Source: Favolaschia claudopus | Taxonomy: Eukaryota > Basidiomycota > Agaricomycetes > Agaricales > Mycenaceae | Assembly (NCBI GenBank): GCA_037176885.1 | Contig: JAWWNJ010000126.1 | Span: forward strand, 372,001-436,000 | DNA: 64,000 bases | Reading direction: 5' to 3' | In this document: positions 57,301 to 64,000 of the stretch, piece by piece | Numbering within the stretch: position 1 is the stretch's first letter | Layout of the letters: every line of letters starts with the position of its first letter | Made by a program: the position numbers and the translations under genes | Notes under the pieces: generated by a model | Databases searched by the model: none | The model's input: only the letters and a program-made list of their open reading frames with translations | Told to the model about the DNA's origin: nothing

Positions 57301-58797
57301 ATGAAGAACTTCATCCGATGGTGGAGGAAGAAGGGGACCGACAACATCGATGAGCACGTCCAAGGCTCTCGATTCTTCGGTCACGCTCTGCAGCAGTGCA
57401 TCGAAACTAGCACTGGGGGATGGTTTCCTCGGAGACTTGCGCGTCGGCTTGCTCTTGGGCTTAAAACTTTTAAGGAGCCTGCCTGCCTCGATTACGACCG
57501 AAGTTGCGACCCCGAGGGCGCTCGTTAGCGAAGCGACCGTTTCAGTGTCGGCCTCCAAAGCGCGTTGGAAGTCGAGTTCTGATCGTGCTTCACGTATTCG
57601 CTGCAGCATCTCCCGCAAAAGAGCCTCATCATTCTGCCGAACCTGCATTGCAGTTGGGCGGAGGTGGGACTGAGCGGCCGTTTTCAAGCTCTCCAACGCT
57701 TCCGAGGCCGGTATGGGGGTGAAAGCGATAGGAACCTCAGGTACGTCAGACTGAAAGTCCTCGCGGGAGCTGAAGAGTTTTGAGTGGATTTGATTGTCGG
57801 GAGGAGCACCATCGTCCACAACAATCAAGCCAGTGAGTAGGCTGGCAAATCTTTCCAATTCAGCCGCCGCAGCCTCCGCCGCCGCAGCCTCCGCCGCCGC
57901 AGCCTCCGACGACTGGGTCGCTGCGTCAGCCACCGGTGCCTCCGCATCCGGCATGGACGTGTCCTCGTCTATCGCCAGATTCGCGAGACTGTCAACGAGA
58001 TCACCAGAGAGATCGGCAGCGTGCTCGACAGCAGGGGAAGCAGCTTGTCTTTCCCAATGAGCAGCAATGTCTGCATTGTGTATCACCCGGTTGACCTTCA
58101 AGGGCTGATGAGTGCGATGGTCATTCAAGGGGCAATTACTGCATGTATATGTGGGAACTCGCACAGCTCGCATTTCGTCGGCGGCAAACGCCTGGCGAAT
58201 GAGGCAGTTGGGGGAAAATGGAGGGAGTGGGGAGCGGACGTCGGATGATTCAATCTTATATAGTGACAAGAAACTTCTTTAGAGGAAATCGCCGTTATCA
58301 AAAAGAACAAGGCGCTACATCTATTGTGCTCCGTATCCCCGAATTACATTGCGAACGTAACAAGGACTACAATGTACGCGAGCAGGTGAAGCCAGTTGCC
58401 ACTGAGGTGTGCCTGGAGAAGGAAAAGCGTAAAAAGAAATTGGGGGGAGAGCCGAGGCAAAAGGTGTCCTGAGTGAATAATAAGAATGGGACCAAGCGTC
58501 GAGTGAAGAAGATACTCACCATCATTGGCATCCACGGGCGCAGGAGCGGGAGCGGGAGCGACAACCGGAGCTTCAGTCTGCGGAAGGCTGCAGATGGGAC
58601 AGATATCGCAATTGCGACAGAGGAGCGGATCTGGGGAGAGAAAGATCAATATTCAGGAATAGATACTTAGATTGAAACTTACACGAGGTAGGAGAGCCAG
58701 ATTTGTAGGTTCTGCTGGATTGTTGCGACGCTGCCTGAGAGGACGAGCGGGAGCAAGATTGGTAGTGGTGGTGGTGGTTCCCGCAGCAACAATTCAT
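54383..58797 (-). mobile_element. Tnp2-type (CACTA/Plavaka-like) transposase gene
   Basis: A large gene read leftwards. Well-supported exons are about 58270-57294, 57242-55510 and 55456-54383, joined in phase. The N-terminal exon has CSNCPLNDHRTHQPL and an Ala/Glu repeat. The middle exon contains YSLVAQLSILLAVICHIVIG, CSVCDCHGIKTMYNTDFNVW, then YWDPTRMAVVDSMHCIFEGL with VHHHCR, the hallmark D-S-M-H...G-L of mushroom Tnp2/Plavaka transposases, followed by an acidic run (EEDDDDDDDP). The last exon has GWVGSVPSTYGDSNAGTIKA then EWR, and FHIYDFLLLFGPVISWWTFP then FERVIGFLERINTNNHIGGE. Earlier exons down from ATG 58797 (MNCCCGNHHHHYQSCSRSSS and CRNCDICPICS) probably form the true 5' end, but the splice to 58270 is unresolved, and they could be a separate small gene. 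The enzyme would cut and paste its element; the ends are not located. Confidence 0.8.
57862..57910 (-). repeat. 15-bp in-frame tandem repeat in the transposase gene
   Basis: CAGCCTCCGCCGCCG repeats three times, encoding tandem EAAAA units (residues around SSEAAAAEAAAAEAAAAEL). It is likely a flexible or helical linker and a hotspot for length change. Confidence 0.85.
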
Positions 58798-59630
58798 GTT
58801 TTCGAAAATGGGCGAGAGAGCAAGTTCAGCTGAGATTTTAAGCGCTGCAGACAATAGCCCGGTAGACAATTAGACCAGGGCGATCGAAAGGCCTGGACGG
58901 GCATGCGGCAAAGAAGAATAAGCCATGAAGCGAAGAGGTACCGACGATGCGCAGATAACGCGCGCGGACGACGTACGCGGACGACGCACGGGGACGATGA
59001 GCGCAGAAAGCTCTGCAGACGGCAAACGTCTTGCAGGAGCGTACGCAGCACCTTGGGTGTCGACGGCAGACGTCTGACACCCATTAGTATGCGCTGGACG
59101 AGGTCGGTGAGGGAGGACGGGAAGAGGGCGGACTTGCCAAATTTGGAGTCCGCTGCACAGCATCGTCTGAGTCATCGTCCACCGGCCCGGCACTGCACCG
59201 GCCCGGCACTTCGCGATATTTCTCCCAAGTCCACCACTACCACTGGCGAGCTCACAGACGTCTGCCGTCGCGAGCTCTATAGTGCCTCACAGACGTCTGC
59301 CGTCGCGAGGCTGGTACCTCCCGCCCGCCATCACTTCCTCTTCGCTCGTCCTTCAATCACCATGCGTCTTCGTCAATGCATACCTTTCAAGGTACCTTCG
59401 CTCACAGACGTCTGCCGTCGTGAGCCTCATATCTGCGGATTATTCTCCACATTCTACCCTTTGGATCTTGCCGACTTCGATGCTCGCTACCGCCTAACCC
59501 CTCGCAGCTTTTTGTCTCTTGGTCTTTTGTCTTGCGCTTATTGTCTTCCTGGGTGCCCGGGCTAAGCTTCTTTCTTCTTTAAATCGCTCCAATTTCCCAA
59601 GTGTCCTCTAGTCGACACCCTCATTCGACT
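58798..59630. repeat. Region with repeated AGACGTCTGCCGTCG motifs
   Basis: On the plus strand CACAGACGTCTGCCGTCG occurs at 59253, 59288 and 59403, and on the minus strand related copies are centred at 59018-59031 and 59061-59078. Within each, AGACGTCT is a palindrome. A long plus frame over 58903-59565 is produced by these repeats and Arg-rich sequence and is not taken as a gene. The region separates the 5' end of the transposase gene from the next gene and could be the transposon's subterminal region. Confidence 0.6.
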
Positions 59631-60641
59631 ATGCGCCTTGGTAGCCCAATATCCCTCCCCAGCACGCCAAAACTCCTGAGCGACCCGTATCAGTCAGCTT
59701 ATCAGAGGAGACGCGCAAAATCTATGGGCACTGAGAGTCCGTTGCTTCTCATGCGAGAGTCCACGCTGTTTCTTTCAGAACTTCGTGAGGAGGCTTTGAA
59801 GGTTTGCATGCTCCGTCCTTGCTCTCTGCTATCCGGTTTAATGCATTTTTTAGTCGTCTGTCGTCGAGCAATGGTCTCCCGCTAACGTGTGGATTCCTCC
59901 AACTGCGGAAGAACTTCAACGTCTCGTATCCGAGCTTGAAAACATCCAGCTTTCTGAGGTATGTCTTATTCGACTGCCCGTTTCTCTTCTTCCTAATCTT
60001 GTGTATGTCAGGCCGCCTCAGGCCCTTCTTCGCGTGCAAAAACATCTGAGCACTCTGCGACATCCCGACCTTCTACTTCCCGTCTCCCTGCCTCTCGATC
60101 TGCCTACTCAAGATCTGCCTCGACGACATCCACCAGCTCTGCGGCGATTTCCCGGCAACCGTCTGAATCCCAGTCTACTGCATCTCGACCTTCTACTTCC
60201 TCGAAGCCTTCTGCCTCTACTCAAGCAACACAGTCGCGCGCCTGCAGACCAAAGAAGCGTACCCGCTGGCCCCAAGAATCGCATCCTCAGGTCCGTACTC
60301 AATGAATATCATACACCATCTCTCGTACTCAAGTACTTGTAGGCTCATTGTCCTCACGGCTTCAAGCGCGCCGCTGTCTGCGCTCACGGCTTCAAGCGCA
60401 CCGCTGTCTGCGCTCATGGCTACAAGCGCTTCGCCGTCTGTTCACATGGCTTTAGGCTGGCGAGCATATGCCCCCACGGTTACGCACAGGCGGCGTCTGC
60501 GATGGATGTTCCTCCTCAACCCACGTCTTGTCGTCCAGTACGTTCTATACCTTGCTTTCCTTTTTCTTCTCGTTTGCTCACTTGCATTTATAGCGCTATG
60601 AAGATTCAATTTTCGAGAAAACCGTTAAATTATTCATGTGA
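59631..60641 (+). CDS. Unknown protein with five tandem C-x-H-G repeats
   Basis: Five exons, 59631-59801, 59854-59958, 60012-60290, 60343-60537 and 60594-60641, all in phase 0, give 265 residues ending EDSIFEKTVKLFM. Residues about 58-92 hold WSPANVWIPPTAEELQRLVS. The third exon is Ser/Thr-rich with a basic RPKKRTR likely to act as a nuclear signal. The fourth exon carries five units of about ten residues: CPHGFKRAAV, CAHGFKRTAV, CAHGYKRFAV, CSHGFRLASI, CPHGYAQAAS. The alternating C-x-H spacing could bind metal. I know no family with this array. The DNA repeat unit is 30 bp, so the array grew by duplication. It lies between AGACGTCTGCCGTCG-type motifs and beside the Tnp2 gene, so it may be an accessory transposon protein, perhaps DNA-binding. 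That role is inference. Confidence 0.65.
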
Positions 60642-60999
60642 TAATACATCGTGTATCTAAAATACAAATCGTAATGATTTTCTTGACGATGCAGTGTGAA
60701 TTAGTTAGTATTTAGACTCTCTTTCTATGTCCCGATGACGACCAGCGAAAAAAAAACATAATCAGAGAAACTGAATTAACTCACCCAGACTCACCCGCCC
60801 AAAGTGTCACGTCACGGTCACCTATGTGACGGCCGAATTCGGGCTGCGATGGCCGTTTCCTTGCACCATCTCAGACGTTTGCCGTCGAGAGGGTCGGGTA
60901 TGGAAACTTCTCAGCTGCGACTCTCCTTCCTTAAACGTTTGCCGTTGAGGAGGATGGGGCACTTTGGCCTCTCTTGTTCATTCTATTCGACTACATGTA
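60642..60999. repeat. Spacer with two more diverged GACGTTTGCCGT motifs
   Basis: CAGACGTTTGCCGTCGAGAGG at 60872 and TAAACGTTTGCCGTTGAGGAGG at 60932 repeat the motif seen at 59.0-59.4 kb. The two lie 60 bases apart in the same orientation. Otherwise AT-rich; it holds the 3' flanks of two converging genes. Confidence 0.5.
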
Positions 61000-62436
61000 C
61001 TACATACCCCCGAAGTACTCCAAAAACAACTGCTCCCCCACTCTGTCGTATACGTACGCCATCGCCGCAAACACCACGATCCACCAAAAAATAGAGGCGC
61101 ACAGTCCGCCGACGCGCGATGCAAACCGCAGAGAGCTTTTCATCGTCTGGCGGTAGACGACGATATCATTGGCGCCTGTCGTGGGGGACGATTTCGCCGC
61201 GAATATGGTTGGCACCCCGTCTATGTCCGCCGCCTGCAGCTTATGAGACGGAATCTCAAGAATAGAGAGAAGCAAAGAGAAATACTCACCGCAACAGTCT
61301 GAACGTAGTCGCTGGGATCCACGCGCAGTTTGGCGAGCGGCTTACTGTTGCGACGTGCATGCACGTATATGACACCGTGGTCGCTGCCGCTCACGACAAC
61401 GCGCCCGGAATCTGCCAGCGCCACCTGACGAACACGGGCCCGCTTCTCAACAGGGACACGCAACGTGTTGACGACGGATAGATCACTGAGATGATAGACA
61501 CGGACGCCGCAGGATGGATCGTCGACACAGATAACATTCTTGCTATGGTCTACCGCGACCCCACCGCTGAAATGTGCACGATAATCAGCGACTTCCACGA
61601 CGGAAATATAACCCAAGCGTACATTCGACAACCGAGACTTTCTGCCTCCGCAGCGGTGGAGAGGTGCGAACCGCGGAAAGAGTACCTTAAAGTTGGTAAG
61701 TGTTGTATCGTCTCGATAGATGTCGAAAAAAAACTCACACAAGGCCACAGTGCACTCCGAAGACAAGAATTTCGCGCTCGTTCCCGTGCATCTCCCCAAA
61801 GATGATGGCGCCGGGAGAGCAGCTGGGGATCGTCCCACAATAACAATGCTTCAATCCGAGCTTATGGGTCAGCTTATATATCTGCAAGACCCCACCGCGA
61901 TGGCACAGAGCAAGGCGATTGGTCGCGCCGTCGAAAGCCACTCCTGTGATCTCAGCTGGGTCGTTCATTTGCCGACACCACACCTCTGTAAAGCGGGTTT
62001 CCCCGTCCTGAAACAAAGCTTCAGCAGAAGAATCACATCGTAAAGCAGGCGAGAGCGTACAACTTCTTCTTGCTTCAAGCAAAACACGTAGCCTCCTTGT
62101 GTACTGCAGACCAGGGCTTCAAAGACGTCGTCGTCGCTCTTGATCCAGCGAACTACCGTTGTTGCTCCACGGACGTCGGGGATTGCTGGGACCTGCGCGA
62201 TGCTGCGCCCCGTCGCCAACTCCCATACATTGACCCCACCGGTGCCTAAGAACGATTCACAGTTAGCGTCAGGAGCAGGAGGATGCGAAGGGCACCTGAC
62301 CTCCACCCGCTACAAATTTGCCGTCCTCACGCACGCTGATGGCGAGGATGGCGCCAGAGTAGCCGGTGAGCTTGCCCTGGAAACGATAGTCGATTTTCTT
62401 ATTTGCTGGATGACGGTCCATTTTTGCAGGGTCCAT
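61000..62436 (-). CDS. WD40-repeat protein with C-terminal membrane span
   Basis: About six exons from ATG 62436: MDPAKMDRHPANKKIDYRFQ then GKLTGYSGAILAISVREDGK with FVAGG, spliced to GTGGVNVWELATGR (62245 on), a WD40-like blade. Further blades are VVRWIKSDDDVFEALVCSTQ, ITGVAFDGATNRLALCHRGG with VLQIYKL, GGVAVDHSKNVICVDDPSCG and RQVALADSGRVVVSGSDHGV with IYVH. The end has SIFWWIVVFAAMAYVYDRVG, a single membrane span. In mushrooms such proteins form an expanded family, often near transposons; a beta-propeller serves as a protein-binding platform. It is divergent from the next gene, 187 bases away, and converges with the C-x-H-G gene. Confidence 0.7.
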
Positions 62437-62623
62437 GGTGAGCGCAGCTTCTTTTATAATAATTCTACCACTGACTACAATAAACACAGAAGGCCTGCAT
62501 GTACGAATCGAGAACAATTGCGCCCCAATCCAACGGGGATACCGCCTGATGACTTACCTCATCCAAGGCTGGTACTCGCTTCACCGCGCCCCTTTTACTC
62601 CGCACCCCTTCTACTCCGCACTC
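62437..62623. promoter_or_regulatory. Candidate bidirectional promoter
   Basis: The ATG of the minus-strand WD40 gene and that of the plus-strand unknown gene are 187 bases apart. The gap is partly AT-rich (TTTATAATAATT near 62452) with a possible Inr-like CACTGACTAC, but no defined box. Confidence 0.35.
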
Positions 62624-63445
62624 ATGGCCAACCCAAATTTCATCGCGAAAGTAGCTGAGCCTCCTCAGCCTCTCATCGTGCCTCTCGCGCATACGGATTT
62701 TGTGGCGCCTACCTTCCCAACCCTCCTTATGCAAGAGGACCTGGACAGATTTGGTCCTCCTCCGCAACTCCCTAAAAGAAAGCCACCTCCACTCAAGCCC
62801 CAGGCACCCAAGAAGGCTGTCGCCTTTTCAGAGCCGCCGCCCAGCCCTCTGTCGGAGCCGCCGCCTAGCCCCCCAAGCGACAGCAGCTCAGGATACGAAG
62901 AATTAACCCTCTCAAAAGTCAAATGGCCGCAGGGGGGCCCTTCGCGCGTCTCGGACACCGACTTCCCGATCCTCACTGGGTGGAAGCCCGAGTTCATTGC
63001 GAAGTTCGAGGTACATTGTTTGTTTATCTCATTCAGTTCTATTCTGATTTCTCTTTTCTTTTCAGAATTTTGTCGCGACGCTGGTCGCCCAGAACTTCCA
63101 GTCCGGCATCTCGGTGAGCAAGCAGGACCCAAATGTCAAGAAGAAGGTTGTGGACATGGTAAGCTCCCTGCCTCCAGTCTGAGTCTGTCCCGTGGAACGG
63201 GTCTAATCTATCATAGGTTGTGAAGAAGTTCCCCGAGGTCGACAATTTTGTCGGACGCTGGCCTATTGAGAAAATCTTGATAGGCGTTTGCAAGGCGTCA
63301 GCTGCAAAATTGTCGAAAGCGGAGAAGGAAAAAAAAGTTGTTGAAGCGGTGAACGACTTACACCCCGTACGTGTACTGGCCGTTTCTAACATTTGACCAG
63401 CGCACGAGCAAGAGGGCACTTCAACCTTTCCCTCCGACGCGTTAG
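62624..63445 (+). CDS. Unknown 224-aa Pro-rich protein, four exons
   Basis: Exons 62624-63010, 63066-63158, 63217-63366 and 63401-63445 join in phase 0. The first exon begins MANPNFIAKVAEPPQPLIVP and contains SEPPPSPLSEPPPSPPSDSS, a twice-repeated Pro/Ser block. The rest has FPILTGWKPEFIAKFE, NFVATLVAQNFQSGISVSKQ and WPIEKILIGVCKASAAKLSK, a charged helical end. No domain is recognised; in mushroom genomes such proteins often turn up with WD40 and transposon genes, which fits the head-to-head arrangement here. Function unknown. Confidence 0.6.
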
Positions 63446-64000
63446 CATCTGGCCGTAGTCTAATCTCATGTACAATGTGTTTGCGAAGGACCTGAATCAA
63501 AATTTCTTGACCATGTGTTTCTGAATCAATTTCTTGACCATAACGTCGTACATGCATGCCCCACCTCGTGTCCCGGCTCGGTGATTTACCGCCGCCGCCG
63601 TTATCGTCTTGCGATGCGGATCCTTTACAGATCGACTTGCCAACGAATAGTTTATCCTACTCACTGGTACAATATTTTCTATCTATTGGCTATCCTTGTA
63701 GTGTACCTACCTTGTAGTCAACCCCAATACATTTCTCTCTTGGTTTTTCTTGCTTTGCGTGAAAATTGACGACCGATTCATGTGAGATATCCGAGATATC
63801 GAAGCCGTCGGCCGACCATCCGTCTTCATCGGCCGACAAACAGAAACACTCAGGTTTACAATTCTTTTGTGATTTTCAGACACAGTTATCATTGTTTCTA
63901 GGTACATACATACATTGACACTGTACAGAGTCGTTCGTTGCCCTAAAATACCTGGTTGAGACAGTAGAAAGTAAATTTTACATTCGGTCCGAAAAAGGTA
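63446..64000. other. Right end, no gene seen
   Basis: AT-rich flank. A duplicated CTGAATCAA-ATTTCTTGACCAT (near 63492-63513 and 63523-63541) is visible. No gene is supported up to the window end. Confidence 0.4.

Noticed and set aside
58903..59565. 220-codon plus-strand frame
   Set aside because: Built from repeated AGACGTCTGCCGTCG motifs and Arg-rich sequence, with no ATG-linked gene structure or domain.
1..64000. CRISPR arrays, operons, ribosome binding sites
   Set aside because: The intron-rich gene structure is eukaryotic, and no regularly spaced repeats of CRISPR type are seen.

Overview
The window reads as nuclear DNA of a basidiomycete fungus, most likely an Agaricomycete (mushroom-forming). 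Genes are cut by many short introns (about 33-95 bases, GT...AG, often GTAAGT/GTGAGT/GTGCGT donors). The gene content is typical of mushroom genomes: F-box-like proteins, a BTB protein, a MYND-finger protein, DUF6533/DUF6534-type membrane proteins, a cytochrome P450, a WD40 protein and a Tnp2/Plavaka-like CACTA transposase. Introns were placed by eye from reading frame, splice signals and family resemblance; no database search was possible.

Layout. 0.3-2.5 kb: an intact-looking cytochrome P450. 2.5-9.7 kb: a gene-poor stretch rich in repeats, including tRNA-like SINE candidates, a 35-bp tandem repeat and a microsatellite. 9.7-12.9 kb: a BTB gene and a MYND-finger gene, converging. 12.9-24 kb: gene-poor except for one F-box-like gene, with diverged copies of repeats also seen at 6 kb, and a zinc-finger relic at 22.6 kb. 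24-40.4 kb: a host-type gene block with a DUF6534 membrane protein, three F-box-like genes, a small secreted beta-trefoil-like protein, an SGNH hydrolase, an unknown 132-aa protein, a DUF6533 membrane protein and an alpha/beta hydrolase. 40.4-43.9 kb: no gene seen, but a strong hairpin.

43.9-63.4 kb is the mobile part. From 43.9 to 52.1 kb lie three genes that look like one element: a HECT-like gene, an unknown 465-aa gene, and a DDE integrase-core gene divergent from it. The HECT and integrase genes each carry at least one apparent single-base frameshift, while the unknown gene is intact. From 53.0 to 58.8 kb come a P450 fragment, a small GIY-YIG/T5orf172-like gene and a Tnp2-type transposase. 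From 59.0 to 61.0 kb there is a family of repeated AGACGTCTGCCGTCG motifs on both strands. They bracket an apparently intact five-exon gene whose protein carries five tandem C-x-H-G units. A WD40 protein gene and an unknown 224-aa gene, divergent from each other, follow.

The most promising points for new biology are the HECT/unknown/integrase trio, the C-x-H-G repeat protein embedded among palindromic motifs beside the transposase, and the tRNA-derived SINE candidates.
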